Shown piece after piece: positions 34,501-48,008 of a stretch of DNA of 64,000 nucleotides. Numbering within the stretch: position 1 is the stretch's first letter; every line of letters begins with the position of its first letter. The stretch covers positions 11,201,507 through 11,265,506 of the forward strand of contig NC_034012.1 in NCBI RefSeq assembly GCF_000346465.2, read 5' to 3'. Both the position numbers and the translations under genes were made by a program. Source of the DNA: Prunus persica. Lineage: Eukaryota > Streptophyta > Magnoliopsida > Rosales > Rosaceae. The notes under the pieces are model-generated. The model was not told where the DNA came from and did not search any database. It saw only the letters and a program-made list of their open reading frames with translations.

Positions 34501-36078
34501 ACATTATATTGTTTGTTAAGAGATTTAGGTCTGTCTGAATCACATGGTCCGGAGAAAGATATGCAGCAAGCAGCTGCTTATTTCATTCATTCTAATTATT
34601 AGTATTCCATATAATTTAGCCTTTTAAACAGATAGCATCTCTGTCGATCAATGTAAGATGATAATGTTGTTCTGCTTGTGCAGTTTTGGTTAGCTGATTG
34701 ACAATGTTAGTTGAGAAACATGCTCTGCTACAGACACAAGAAAATCTCAAATATTTTAATAATTCTTTTCAGGCCATACAGCTTGGAAGCCGGGAGCGTC
34801 TTCTTGCTTTCTGTGAGGCTGTACAGAGAAGCTCCCCAGTAGGTTCATTTACTAGACCAATTGCCGGTACAACTCCTGGATATGCATCAGAGGTCTGGTC
34901 GCATTTAGTTCTACATCTTAGTTAATGTTTTATTATTATTTTCATCTCTTACAACAAAAGAAGCAGGCAGCTGCAGCTTCTATTATTATGATCTGTTCCT
35001 AACCAAATCTATGAGTCTGGTTCTGATGAAGTGCTAATTGTGTGCGTTAGAAGCCTCATAAATCTTAAGCGCACATCAGGATAGTTGAGAATATAAAGTC
35101 CCACATTGGACATTTTAAACCTAACATCTCAATATAAAATTTTTGGGGCCTCTCGATCCATTGTTAATTGGTCTGGGTTTCTTTTTCCTGGACTGAACTG
35201 GTTTTGTATCGGATGCTTCAACTTAACATGGTAATGAAACAGACTATTTATCCACAATTGAATGCTTTGCATCTCATTTTTTGGGCCTCTCCACTTATTA
35301 TTACCGATTGATTTGGGTTGGATGCTAACTTAACCAATAATTTTACACATACATTAACTACTGGCTCATTCAAACTTTCACTGACTTCAGTTGCCTTTGA
35401 TGTCAATTCATATAAAGGAAGCAATGTAGTGTTCTTGGAGATTGAAATCCATGCTTGAGGCGTTATTGAAGGACAGGTTCTAGTGGCAATTATCTGGATA
35501 TTAGGTCTTATAATTTAGTTTCAACTTGAGAATTTTTTTTCTATGTGAAAACTGGTCGAGAAGTCATTTCTAGTTCTTCCTAGTTTCATTATATCTAGAC
35601 AGCTAAGCACCATAATAGCATTACTGAAGTCTTTGTCAATATAAAGTTTAAACAGCTAAGCATGCATAATAGCATTGCTGCGATCTTTATCATCTGTGAA
35701 ATTGGGTGTTACTATGCACAACTTTTGTCGAGAGTGGTGCCAATCTTGCATTAACAAGTCGCAGTGGTACTTGTAAATTTGCAGTAAGGCTTTCAATCAC
35801 TCTTTAGTTGTCATGTATCAGGTGATCTTTGCTGATGGGACCTTCATTGATGGGAGTACAAGTGAGCTTTCATGTGATGGACCATTAAGAGAGCCATTTG
35901 CTGTATTTTGCCAGGTAAGTGCTTGTTTTATATCGTTTAGTGTCCCAGTTGAGACTTGACCCTATCCTGGAATTATGAAGTATCCTGAACTTCATTTTGT
36001 GTTGGATTTCTAATGCAGGGCGGCTCCCATTGGACTCAGTGGGGACTAGTTCTTGGAGAGGTTTTAAAAGCCATATGA
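31526..36078 (+). CDS. PLP enzyme of Met_gamma_lyase / aluminium-resistance family
   Basis: Twelve exons: 31526-31675, 32253-32366, 32813-32923, 32997-33059, 33160-33273, 33367-33516, 33896-33973, 34045-34266, 34354-34440, 34773-34892, 35822-35914, 36019-36078; 453 residues. Every intron is phase 0. Residues 1-50 are Ser/Thr/Pro-rich and basic, like a plastid transit peptide; the first ATG of the frame is the ATGATG at 31526. The core has HFAGCTGYGHDEAGG, the PLP-contacting Asp D245 in LVLVDNCYGEF and the Schiff-base lysine K271 in GSLIKNPGGTISPCGGYVAG. It ends CQGGSHWTQWGLVLGEVLKAI. This fold-type I family (Pfam Met_gamma_lyase, formerly aluminium resistance protein) is common in bacteria; its plant substrate is not established. 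The longest intron, 34893-35821, has TE-like low-complexity sequence. All exons look intact. Confidence 0.9.
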
Positions 36079-37034
36079 TGTAGAACCAAATTTTTGCAAA
36101 GAGGACAGCAAGGTTGTATAGAATGGAATGTTTTCAGGGATGCCATTAATGTCTATTTATCGTGCAAGAAATACGTGTTATGGCAGCTTTAAGATATACC
36201 CTTTCCCCGATTGCTGTAGCCTGTATAACAGAAGTGACATCAAACTCACCTCAATTTTTTGATACAAGGTACAACGGACTCTTCTGCTACCAAGTTCTGG
36301 GTTTTTGTGTTTTATATGAGAGTTCCTTACACATACATTAACTACCTGGTTTATAATTGTCAGACTAACTTTTGCGTACTTCTGCCACCATTATAATCAG
36401 CTTGGCGGATCAGTTTATTGTAACGGGAGCTACTACTCAAACCCAAGGGGACAAGTGAGGATACTGTCTGAGGAAGTTTTTACTCCATATGGTTTTCTTT
36501 GATTTGGGACGCGATGCAAGAAAATCAGTCACTGAAGTGTAGCTTGGAAATGAGTTGAATCTTACAATTTTTGCCTTAATATTATACATTGATATTTGCC
36601 ACTCATTTTGCAATTTTTCTCATTAACTCATTACATCGATTGGTGAAACAGAGTGGAGCTGATCAGAGTGAAAAATTTATATTTGGGAGAGATGAATAGT
36701 TTGCTGAATTTTGCTTGTCATTAAACACGTTGTTAGCAAAACTTATGCTCTACAAATTATTGAAAAAGATGAATGATTGAATCATAATAACTAGGTGGAA
36801 ACCAAAACTACAACCATTGTTATAGCATAAATAAATGAGATTTTGCAATTGCTGGTGGTATGCATATTGATGAACACATGATCCATCAACGACAAATTAA
36901 AATAACAAACTGTTTTTTTAAAAAAAAAAAATTAAGTAAAGAGCACAACGAATAAAAGTAAATGCTTCATGATGGGGTTGTTTTCGAGCCGTGGGATAAA
37001 AAAAAATATTTTAAAAAAGGGAAAAACACTAAAA
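36079..37034. other. 3' side of Met_gamma_lyase gene
   Basis: 3'UTR followed by AT-rich intergenic DNA. Nothing else recognised. Confidence 0.45.
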
Positions 37035-37059
37035 TGCGGTGAGCGTGGATCGAACACGC

Positions 37060-37102
<43 letters not shown>

Positions 37103-37107
37103 CCCGC
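37035..37107 (-). tRNA. tRNA-Phe (anticodon GAA)
   Basis: On the minus strand the gene starts GCGGGGATAGCTCAGTTGGG and ends CACGCTCACCGC plus discriminator A. The anticodon loop is CTGAAGA with GAA, and the T loop is GTTCGATC. It agrees with the known plant cytosolic tRNA-Phe, has no intron, and is followed at once by TTTT, a Pol III terminator. Confidence 0.96.
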
Positions 37108-37878
37108 TGTGGATGTTAAACATCATATAAATTTTTATATATCATTTTACAAAGATGCTATCTCCTATTCCGCCAGATTTCTGCAATAAATTGGAGTTCA
37201 AAGCATGGCAGAGGCGCTTGACCAAAAAAAAAAGCATGGCAGAGGAGCTTCAGTCGCTACCATCTCTCACTATCTACCCTTACAGTAAAATAAATCTCAT
37301 TCTGAGCAACAAACCAAACCAAGCTACCATCTCTCACTATCTATCCTTATAGTATAAATCTCATTCTGAGCAACAAACCAAACCAACCAGTCACGCATAC
37401 CAGATATTCAAAACTAGCCATCTTTTCTGAGCTTCCTTTACTCTCGATAAAGCTAAGGAAATATCGCAGAAAACGCAGAAGCAAGCGTTTCTCTCTGCAA
37501 ACCAAGAGACAGTTAGTCCATTTTCTGAACTTATTAGCTTATGAGTGGTTCACTTGACTTCTACCTGTAGCCTTACTTTACAGTTGACTTCAGCTTGACT
37601 TTTTTAATAGTGTTTCTAAATCTTTGACTTTTCATATGAATTTATGCTTCTGCTATGGGTTTGCAACTTTTACTTCATAAATTTGTGTTTTTGTCATCTG
37701 GGTTGTCACAAATTTATGATTTTTGTTTGGATGTTTCATCGATATAAGACTTATAATTTGCTCTCCCAGACTGTTGGGTTTAGTGCTTCAGTTTAATCCT
37801 AGCTGAAACCGTTGACACTTTATTGCAGGTCCTAGTTCTTGAATCACCACCTCTGTGGTTAAAAACACAATAGGAAAA
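37108..37878. other. Leader region of DUF300 gene
   Basis: Contains a ~55-bp tandem repeat (ACCATCTCTCACTATCTA(c/t)CCTTA near 37259 and 37325). It probably includes a 5'UTR intron whose acceptor is TTTATTGCAG before 37829. No separate gene. Confidence 0.45.
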
Positions 37879-39985
37879 ATGGGAAATCCGGCACAAATTA
37901 CTCTTCTGGCTTCCACTTTCTGCGTGATGGTTACAATGCATTTCTCAGTACAGCTTCTCTCAGAACATTTTTTCTACTGGAAGAAGCCAAAGGAGCAACA
38001 AGCCATCATAATTATTATACTTATGGCCCCCTTATATGCTCTAGATTCTTTTGTGGGCTTGTTCGATTTTCAGGGAAGCAATGTTTTCTTTACGTTTTTG
38101 GACTCGATCAAGGAGTGCTATGAGGCTTTGGTAAGATTTCAACATTGGGAGATAAAGTTTTTCATGTATATTATTTTGGTATGAGTCTTCAATTTGTTAG
38201 TGCTGAGTTTCTAAGTTCATTATGTGCAGGTGATAGCTAAGTTTTTGGGTTTGCTGTACAGCTACTTGAACATATCTATAAGTAAAAACATAGTGCCAGA
38301 TGAAATCAAAGGACGGGAGATTCACCATTCATTTCCCATGACTCTTTTTCTGGTAAATGAATTTTCGTCTCCGATTCTCGTTGTGTTAATCAAGTTAACA
38401 ATTGAAAAATGTGTATGTTTCCTGATATCACTTCAATTTTATGCATAAAGAACTCATATTTATAGGCAAGAAATTGCATATTTTCTTTGGGATGAGAACA
38501 ATAGAAAGATTCCTTGCAATGACAAGGACCTTCGTGCTATCTGAATTCTTAGTCTTTTCACATTCTCAGTAGAGTGTGAAAATGTATATGTGTAACTAAT
38601 TTTCCTTGGATTTATTGGAACTAGCTAATTTTGTTAGCCTTGACATGTTGAGGTATATTGACTTGTATCTATAAAAAAAATGCAGCCTCGCACTGTTCGT
38701 TTGAACCATCATACATTGAAGCTTCTCAAGTACTGGACATGGCAATTTGTTGTGATTCGCCCCGTGTGCTCCATCTTGATGATAACTCTTCAACTCCTTG
38801 GAGTATATCCCAGCTGGGTTAGCTGGACATTCACAATAATTCTGAATATTTCAGTGACACTGGCTCTGTATTCTCTTATTGTTTTCTATCATGTGTTTGC
38901 TAAAGAGCTGGCACCACACAAACCTCTTGCTAAGTTCTTATGTATCAAAGGGATTGTCTTCTTCTGCTTTTGGCAGGTAATTATCATTCCATCTCCCCCT
39001 TCATGTTGAGCCAGAAACTGACAAGTTCATAGTTCTGTCAAATGTGGATTGTTAGAGAATGCCATTGTGGATAAAGGATTTTGTAAACATTATAAACTCT
39101 GACTAGGTAATGTAAACTTCCATAGCTTTTAGGCGTACCACTGGATAGTGGTGTAGGTATTGGTCTTGCTGATTCTGAATCTCGAGCAGGATAGACCTCT
39201 GGTATAGCTTCTTGAGCAGTAGTCAAAATGTGCAATGTGCATATTGCATTCTTCCTTCTAGATTTATTTCATGTCATACAGCAGCAAGATATATCATATT
39301 GGTGATGTTATGGTGCTTGTGGTATCAGACCCTATGTAAAACGATTTTTAATGCTTTCCAAGATATAGATTGTTATGAGTTAAGGACACTGTATACTTTC
39401 TTGTCCATCCTGATTGTTGGGCAGGTCATGCTGGTGCTAACACCAGTGTCCATGTCTCAAACTGTGTTTCATGCTAGTTTCAAGATGTCCAAAACCATAT
39501 CAAATACCTTTGTTTCTGCATTGAATTTTGAGAACCATGTCTGTCCGGTAGCCTTACTTTAAAATGCACACAAGAAATCATTTTTTTGCTGAAATGTCAA
39601 AACTGATATTCCCATGTTGGTTTGCAAAAAATTTCCATAAAATGTATTTTCTTGAACATTTCCATTTAGTAGATTTGGATTTGGTTCAGTTCGGAGCCGG
39701 TCTAATCCTTATTTCTTGTTCTATAAAATGAAATTTGTTGTGTGTTTTGAGAAAGTAGTTCAATGGATTTTGCAGGGAGTTGTTCTTGACATACTTGCAG
39801 CATTGAAAATAATTCGATCTCATCATATCTGGCTAGACGTGGAGCATATTGAGGAAGCTCTTCAAAACATATTGGTGTGTGTGGAGATGGTTTTATTTTC
39901 AGTTTTTCAGAAGTATGCGTACAGTGTTGAACCGTATAGAGACGATGGTATACCAAGTAAGACAAGGGAAAATAAGAAAGAATGA
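37879..39985 (+). CDS. DUF300 / TMEM184-like membrane protein (LAZ1 family)
   Basis: Exons 37879-38130, 38230-38352, 38686-38976 and 39776-39985, all phase 0, 291 residues starting MGNPAQITLLASTF. The protein is strongly hydrophobic with about seven membrane helices and carries family words: HFFYWKKPKEQQAIIIIILMAPLYALDS (split here only by reading), SIKECYEAL, the PRTVRLNHHTLKLLKYWTWQF loop, and FxKGIVFFCFWQ. The C-terminal helix has LQNILVCVEMVLFSVFQKYAYS. The family (organic solute transporter Ostalpha/TMEM184 fold) includes Arabidopsis LAZ1, a tonoplast protein tied to cell death and brassinosteroid signalling. The short length fits the ~294-residue plant subgroup rather than LAZ1 itself. 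The 799-bp third intron holds no gene. Confidence 0.88.
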
Positions 39986-40983
39986 TTTGGGGGCCAAGAG
40001 TGTGGTTCAGAATGTTATGTAATGGTATGTGTTCAATTCTTCTAGCTGTTTTACGAGGAACATTGGCAAATGTAGCCATCACACTGAAGAGATGCAGATA
40101 TGGTGCTTGTTGTACCTTATTTATATGATAATGAATAATGATCTACCGTTTTCCTTTACAAAATACTTCAAAGCAAACCTTCGGTTAGTTTCTTTTATGA
40201 TCTCATGTAAATGGGTTAATACATGAAGAAACCTTTTTGTCTGTCATTGTAACAAAAAATATCTGTTCACACTAGTTACTACCTGGTAGTTTGGGGTTTT
40301 ATGTTGAGCATGTTCTCAAATCGACCACTCCCTCCTTTTATTTGGGGATGATCCAAATCTGAGAGTATTTATCACATGTTTACTTATTGCTCGCACCTTG
40401 AATTGAAAATAACTCATATGTACGCTTTACACAAAGTGATATTTTGTTTAATTGCTATATTTTATGCGTGTCAAATTTGAATATTATTCACCACAAAATG
40501 ACAACATGAACATCCAATCTAACACAAACTGTCACTTTTTTTTTACTTACTAAATTGTCACCCTTTCTTTCTTGGACCATATTTTGGGAACGAAAAGAAA
40601 AGAAACATAAAGATGTGATCCATACATCAAAAAAAAAAATTTAAGATGTGATCCATACAACCTTATACAATCATGTCAATATTATTTTATTTTCTGCCCC
40701 CTTAAATTTCTAAGTACACTAGTCTTGGCCACATGGGTCACATATCTGGTAAGAAACAACATGGTTGTTGGGCTACGTATCTTATCTGTAATAAAATACT
40801 GAGTAATGCTGAGAATAGAAAAACTAAGCGACATCATAGAAAGTAGAAAAGCCGAAGCTAGGGAAAACAGATAATACATCTTCCCATCTTATTAAGCCAA
40901 GCCCACCATGAAATCCCCTATGAACAATGCAAAACCAGTGTTTTAGATATTGGGTCGTTTATGCTTAAACTTCCATCTTTTCC
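39986..40983. other. Intergenic
   Basis: DUF300 3'UTR, then AT-rich DNA. No gene seen. Confidence 0.45.
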
Positions 40984-43100
40984 ATGACAACCGTTGTTCA
41001 AATCTCTATCAATTCCTTAGCTTTCAGGCTGAGCAGTTTGCATAATGACATATACAAGAAACCCATCAAATATTACTCTCTGTCGAGGACAAAGATTGGT
41101 TGTTTGAAGCAGAACAGGTTCAAGGTGAGGGCATATTGGGAGAGGTGGTCTTCCTTGGGAGGAGGTAGTGTTAAAGATGAGATGTTGGGGAGAGATGAGG
41201 GATGGAAGAAGAAGAAGAAAAGAGAGGTTGTGGTGAGGTTCAATCAGGGGTTTGGGTTTAATGGTGATGGAGGTGGTGGTGGGAAAGATGATGGAGCCAC
41301 TGCTAGAGTTCTGGGTAATTTAGCCTTGGCTATTGGATTGACTTATCTTTCATTTACTGGGCAGCTTGGTTGGATTTTGGATGCAATTGTTTCCATTTGG
41401 GTACTCTTTCTCATTTAGCAACTGATTTGGGGTTCTTCTCACAAATCTTAGTTCCTTTACATTTCTGAAGAATACTGGTAGCTTTGTTGACTCTGACATC
41501 AGCATGTAGGATTATATCTCTAATGAAATTGATGCCTTTTCACATCCAGCTCCTTGCAGTGCTTGTACCAATTGTTGGTGTGGGTGCTTTTCTATGGTGG
41601 GCAAGGCAGGATATGGTTCAAGACAGCGTAAGGCTACTAAATTTTTTTTATTTTCTCTTGCTCACTTCTTAAAGCTCATAGTTTTCTTCAACTGTGGTAT
41701 CAAACATCTGTTGTTGCTTGGTGAAACACAACTGAAGATGTTGCTACCAGTTTGACACCTACAAGGACTAGTAAAACCTTTTTAATTATTTATGTCAGCT
41801 TCAATTATTTTTTAACAATAGATTAGGTCTTACATGATGTTTTGGCATGTGTGGACAGTTAAGTTATCAATCTACAGATCTGCTAGTGGATGGTGTACCA
41901 AAACGCTCTATGATTTTCTTTTATTTGGAGTTGACAATTAAGTAATTTTGCATTGGTCGCAAGCTCTTGATTTCAAAAAACTGTATCACAGGTGCTATAT
42001 AAACAGATCATCTGGATTGGTGTTGGATAGTTTCCATGGATAGGCATGTAGAAATCTAGTGTGTGATAATGAGTTCATTCTTTCCCATGTGAGATGTATT
42101 AGATAAATGCATGACATGTATAGGATGTTTGAAAAAAGGTTGAGTACGCAAGTGATACTCTTTCATGTAACAATTCGCAAACGCTTCATCCACATCTTGT
42201 AATCAAGTAATTTCGGAGTAACATCCTGAGGGTCATTTTCAATTGTGAAGGTTTATATATTTCTTACTCTGGTGTCTTCTGCCTGTAATGATTTTTTCTT
42301 TATGTACTTGCAGTGCCCAAACTGCGGAAACGATTTTCAGATTTTCAAGTAAGACCAGTTGAATTCTGTTATAGTTCAAGCTAACGTATGGGGACCTGTA
42401 TTGGTTCTTCTTCTCTAGTTTCATTAAGGATTGTCATCTATGATAATTTGCGTAACTTGGGCGAGGATAACCTCTTGCAGATCTGCTTTAAATGATGATT
42501 TGCAGCAGTGCCCCTTCTGCACCCAACCTTTCTCAGGTATTCTAATATTTTTGTTTCTTGATTTTTTGAGTTCCAAATTCTACTTGCTGCTTTTTTTTTC
42601 CTCTTACCAGTCTGTTGCGTTACCACTTCTAATTATATTACATGAGATGTTGGTGAACCCATATTGTCTGTGTATCTGTTAAATTTTGGATTTCATATTT
42701 TTATGAGTTCCAAAAATTCCTCAAGCAACTTTCTCCTGTTAGTTGACTGAAGACGTATTTCTAAATTATGAATAAGTTGTAGTATCTGATGGAAAAGTAG
42801 TTTCCACGGCCCCTCATGTTTTAGGACTTATTTTTGTTAATTTCAGTGGTGGACAACAAGTTTGTAATGGACTCTGTGAAATACTCCAATCAGTCTACAA
42901 CATTTGGACAGGCATTCAACGACTACACCCGTTCCACAAGAGGTTATCCCTGAAAAGCCTCTTGCCATGTTGCCATTTTCTCTTCATGGTCATAATACCA
43001 ATATTTATCGATTTGTTTTCTGAGCTTGAGACTGGTTTCAGGGAAGGAGTCTTCTAAGGCAGTTGTTGATATTGAAGCAGAAGTAAAAGATGCAGACTGA
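40984..43100 (+). CDS. Plastid-targeted two-helix zinc-ribbon protein, function unknown
   Basis: Exons 40984-41400, 41550-41627, 42314-42348, 42481-42536, 42847-42942 and 43042-43100, 246 residues in frame. The first ~50 residues are Ser/Arg/Lys-rich with almost no acids, like a chloroplast transit peptide. A basic KKKKKR and a Gly/Asp-rich linker (GFNGDGGGGG) follow. Two membrane helices (about 108-138 and 140-158, LLAVLVPIVGVGAFLWW) are interrupted by an intron. The C-terminal part has CPNC at 166-169 and CPFC at 187-190, a four-Cys zinc ribbon that would face the stroma or lumen, then a polar tail ending VKDAD. I do not recognise a named family. Plastid membrane assembly or redox roles would be guesses. 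Confidence 0.78.
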
Positions 43101-44509
43101 GAGGCTGCTTGGGAGACACACTGTTGATGAAAATGGTGGAAAACTATTATGCTTGAAATATGATCTAATATTACTCGTAGATTATTGAAAATGGTAATAT
43201 AGAATAGAGCATAGAATAGTTTCCTAGAAAATCTGGAAATAACATTGTAAGCAGCGTCGTCTTAAAGGGTAATCCGATGTTAAACTGGTGACATGGTGAA
43301 AGAGCAAGACGGAACATGCGAGAAAGGGAAATGGTTACCAAAGTGGCCTCCTAAGTGTAGATTATGTTTTTGAAAATGAAGACTTTGCTTCATACTTTGT
43401 ATATTATTTATGGATGCAAAGTGTTCAATTGCAATTTGGGTTGAGTTGTAAGGTTTTTCTCGGTTACATGACTAAACTTGCTGCCAAGGATGAGAGATAA
43501 ATTTTGGCCAATTTGTTTGTAGATACTGTTTCTCTGGTGCTTTGAGGTGTAAAGCTATTTGCAAAGTTGTTCTCAAATTACTTTTCCCCTTGACCTTGAG
43601 GCAACAGATTTCTTTTAAACTACCTTCCCACCTATCCAGGTTTCTTGGCAATGATGGATTTCTAAAATCATCAACCAAGAATGTTCAAGGTCCACTAGTT
43701 TAGTAGTAAAAAGAAAAGGGTTTGCTAGAATGCACGAGTGCTAAAACAACCATGACCATTAGATAAGATGATCATAAAAAGAGAAGGCACCATGTATAAA
43801 TCCAGTCATGTTAAACAACAGTCATGTACAAACTGGAACTGCCTAAAAACTGTGGTGTCTTGTATCATGGAAGATCATGCTCATTGTAGATATTCTGAAG
43901 ACGGGACACTGATTTATTTATTTGTACATATATTCAGGAGCTTGAAAAGCTAGTGTGATGGTTCTCCAACTTTCTGCAACCAAAGACAACAGAAGGCTTA
44001 GCTAATGGAGATTGATTTCATAAGTTTGGAAATATGTGTAGGTCATCCAGCAAGAATGGCAAATACTCAAATGCTTCACGTTCATGAAGCTGGGAAATAT
44101 AAGCATCATCATACATAAACACCTCTAGCAGGTGAAAACTACATCAAGCCATCGCATACATAAACAATCAGCCCAATTCTTACAACTTAAATCATTTTAT
44201 GAGGCCAAGTTCTCAGCTCTGGATAGATCTGATCGAAGACTATAATGCAAGAGTTAAGAACTGATGGTTCAGAAAGCACATGGATAATGGAAAGGAACAC
44301 AAGAATTTCACTATGAAATCCATATATACATCCCCAACACTGCTGAATTATTCTTTTATAGTAACAAATGTAGGAGATACTTGTGCCCAATCTTGTCACA
44401 CTAAAAATTAGATACAGTCATGTAACAGAGTATGAGAAGGTACTTCACATATTTAGCTTCATGAGGTCATGAGATTAATGAAAATAGACAAAGCTCATAA
44501 TCAAAAGCT
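43101..44509. other. Convergent 3' region
   Basis: 3'UTR of the zinc-ribbon gene and the 3' side of the complex I gene. I see no other gene. Confidence 0.45.
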
Positions 44510-45724
44510 TTAACAAAGTACCTCGTCCTTCTTGTCCTTTTTGTCTTTGGTGAAGAACTTGTAACCCCCGTACAGGAGTGTCCCCCATCCAGCTAAAGAG
44601 ACAATCACAAACTGTACCAAGTGAAGCAACACATGAGATATAAGAGTCTTGACTCTAAATCACTAAAGCCATATGAATATCTCATGCAGCACTATTGCAG
44701 GCAATCCAAAAGTATTTTGGCATGAGGATTTCACTCAACACGATCATTTTGTCCCTTTAGTTCAACAGACAATTAAAGACGTCCTCAAACGCATCCACTT
44801 CTCTCCCACATTCTCATCCGAGACTCGATATACATATACAATAATAGCATTGAAATCAACTTTCTTTGCCTGCTTGGACAAGTGAAAAAGATTAAGGCCG
44901 TTTCTCTCACTCACACACACCACAACATAACACGACCTACGTTCCTCAACATCACCATGAGACTGAAAGCTGTCAATTGCAGATTTTGATTTCACCTTGG
45001 AGGTACAACTTTTTTATTTGACAAGAAAAAACCTAACACCCCAAACATAGCCCAAGCATCCATTCACTATAAACTTTGACACAATATGGAACTTGTCTTC
45101 ATGTAAAAATAGGAAATTTCTCTAGCATTGTTAAAAGACAATCAAAATAATCTCAACAGTGATCTAACAACAACATTATAAAGATGTCTTCGAAAACAAA
45201 TTATAATAAAACTCACATGTTCTTGCTTCCATTTAGATGGGTGCATTGGGTCCTCCCAAAAGTTCACCTTTAGAGGTCCATGATGATCTGCAACACAGTC
45301 AAAGCAAGTAAAACAGCCAGAAACGAACAAAATAAAATAAATATAGATATAAATCGACCACAACCCATTTGACTTCTGGTTAAGTAGGAGAAAGAAAAAC
45401 AAAACAAAAGTTCATTAAACAGAAAAAAGCCCAGCTCCGCCACTACCACTATCCCAGAGGTGTTACACCCATGTTGATATAAGTGAAATTCATAAGTATT
45501 TTCTCACACTTTCTGATCAACCAAACAGAACCAATAAAGGAAAAAGATTAAACGAGGAGATATTGATTAAATGAAAAACGTTAAAAGGTGAGTGAATTAC
45601 CACCACCGCCGGCAAGACCGCGCCGATGGACAAGAGAAGCCGCTTGGGCTGTACAAGCCGACTTGGGAGAGGAGATCCGAGCCATATTCGCGGCTTGCCG
45701 AGCCGCCGCTGTCCATACCGCCAT
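44510..45724 (-). CDS. Mitochondrial complex I ESSS subunit (NDUFB11-like)
   Basis: Minus-strand exons 45601-45724, 45217-45287 and 44510-44611 (GGTGGTG|GTAATT, TTGCAG|ATCATC, GAACAT|GTGAGT, GGTACAG|TTTGTG), 98 residues. The N-terminus MAVWTAAARQAANMARISSP is a basic amphipathic mitochondrial presequence. It is followed by the conserved DHHGPLKVNFWEDPMHPSKWKQEH, split by the exon junctions, one membrane helix (FVIVSLAGWGTLLYGGYKFF) and a Lys/Asp tail. This is the plant ESSS accessory subunit of NADH:ubiquinone oxidoreductase, in the membrane arm. The last residues (EVLC) read through a possible donor GAG|GTACTT, so a further small exon could replace them. Confidence 0.85.
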
Positions 45725-46209
45725 TGTTCGGTGCTGAGTGACAGAGTGAGTCTGAGACACAGAGAGAGACTATGTGGAAACACGGAGAAGCTACACGAGG
45801 AGAAAAACATGCACAAACGAAAAATGGTTTTCTAATTTCCAGAAATGCCCTTGTTTTTGTTTTTTCTTGGTTTTGCTGGACTGGCAATACCAAACTGAAA
45901 ATAACAGCCCACTTGGGTGGAAACATGATCCTCGAGTCATTTATAGTGAGAGCCTTATAGAATTCTTACATGATCCTCTCATGAGTCATGATCTCTACTC
46001 TTTTTGTGAAGTTCATAATACATAAATATAATACATATCATACATATCAAATATCAACTCTATATGAAATAGTAAATTTTGACACATTTCACATTATTTA
46101 TAACCCCAATACTATACGCCATTACATTTGGTTTTTCTTTTTACTGGGATTACAGTCGTTTATTTTTGACTTGCTGTTATGGTCATCTACACCAGCCTCA
46201 TTTTCTAAT
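45725..46209. other. Intergenic, ESSS promoter side
   Basis: Promoter and leader of the ESSS gene. No gene seen. Confidence 0.4.
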
Positions 46210-47966
46210 TTATAGACGCGATCGAATGAAGATCCTCTTCTTATTGTTCTGCAGAAGATCCGCCCCCTGAATGCCTCTTCCGTCTGGCATCTTCTTTGGA
46301 TCCGCTGATCCCATGACATGTTCTGCTGATATGTTATGTTGTTGCTTTACAATGTTCGTGTCTTCCTGCATATTCTCCATTTTTGCATTCATGTCCTCCA
46401 TTGCCAACTTAAGATCTTCTGGTTTCTTGGTGTCATCAGGAGAAACTGAAAGGGGTTGATCCTTTAATCCCTCCTGCACAATCTGATACCCCCGCTTCCT
46501 ACCTGCAGTAGTCAAAATGGTGGAGAAAAAAAAAAAAAGTTCAAAAAACATGGGGAAAGAGAAACGGTGGCTGATGCATCTGTAGTTTACCAAAGTGGAA
46601 AGTATGGAAGTAGCTAAATACAACGAATCAACTCTGTTATTTAAGGACGACATAAAGAAATATAGTTCTGACCAAAAAAGATGTCCGATAAATTCAAGAG
46701 TATATTTGAGGTCATCATTATTCTATATACACTGGCTCAAATGTTTTTTTTAATTTAAATAAATAAAAAAACAGAAATGATAGCAAATGCAACCTTTCAG
46801 GCATGAGATGGGATGCTTAATGCATCACAAGTTGAGGTCCAGGTGCAGCCTGTCCAATTAGTGAGTTTAAACAAAACCCAGGTTCTTAACAATGTAATGC
46901 TATTTAAAAATAGCTTTGAGAATTGTGGAAAAAGGGGCTATTATGCTGCAAAGACATAGGATATAATTTGCGTGAATGGGATGCCAAAATGATGACTATG
47001 ACTGAGAAAATACTATAAGCCATCATCTCTATAGGATTGAGGATTTCAAAAGAAATTCTGTTAAAGCATCAAAAGGACAATGACAATGTCGGAATTCGTG
47101 ACAAATTAAACAATACCCTGGAGATGAAGAATTTTGCACCTGAAAGAGAGAAAATATCCAGAGACAAATGCATATCTGGAACAAAATTCTAAAACCCCAT
47201 CCTCATCCCTTTTATTATTTAGGAATTGAGCCCAAAATAAAATAAATTTAACAAACTTCGAAAAAATAAAATATTGGCAGCTCTGCTATTGACCAAAAAA
47301 AGGTGGGAATTGCGTCCAAAACTCTTGTTCCTTAGCAGCAATACCAATAACTTCACTGACTAATCTATGTGCTCCTTAGGTACCATTTTGAAAATGGAGT
47401 GAACTTATAACCCAAGCAAAGCCAGATTCATCTTTGAGCTTTAACTCCACGACTAGTGAGCTTTCTTGGCTTGCCAAAGCCTCCATCAATTCTGCATTCG
47501 ATATCCATCAACTTTCCGCAATACACCGTTATTATTTCACTCATTATTTCTAAGTATTTACTAGTGGCGCTAAAGTTTACCTCAACATACATTAGCGGGC
47601 CACTTGACATTCTCTACCTACGTCTTTATAGCTTGAATTTTCTGACAAATTTTGAAGGATCTATTTAGTACCTTGTTTGCTGCTTCAACAAGTCTTCAAG
47701 TAATCAGTTTAAAGACACAACCATTCAAAGCTTCCCATATTTTATGTCTACAGAAACTCATTTTTCTCTCAGATAGTTTCCATAGCTCAAATCCAGGGAA
47801 AGCTTCGCCTTTAAGGCCTGAAAAATAATACTAAAACAACAATCCAATCCTCTTTGTATTTTCCACAGCGTCATAGGCATTTCCAGTGAGCCCTTCACTT
47901 ACAAATTGATAAAGGTGCAAAATTTGGGCATTTCACAGAAAGTGCACTTGAAATTTAAGAACATGG

Positions 47967-48008
<42 letters not shown>

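Noticed and set aside
34893..35821. Mobile element in intron 10 of the Met_gamma_lyase gene
   Set aside because: Contains motifs often seen near plant repeats (TCCCACATTGGACATTTT), but I found no terminal repeats or duplications.
45517..45926. Overlapping frames at the ESSS 5' end
   Set aside because: Out-of-frame readings of the ESSS first exon and its leader; the spliced ESSS model explains the region.
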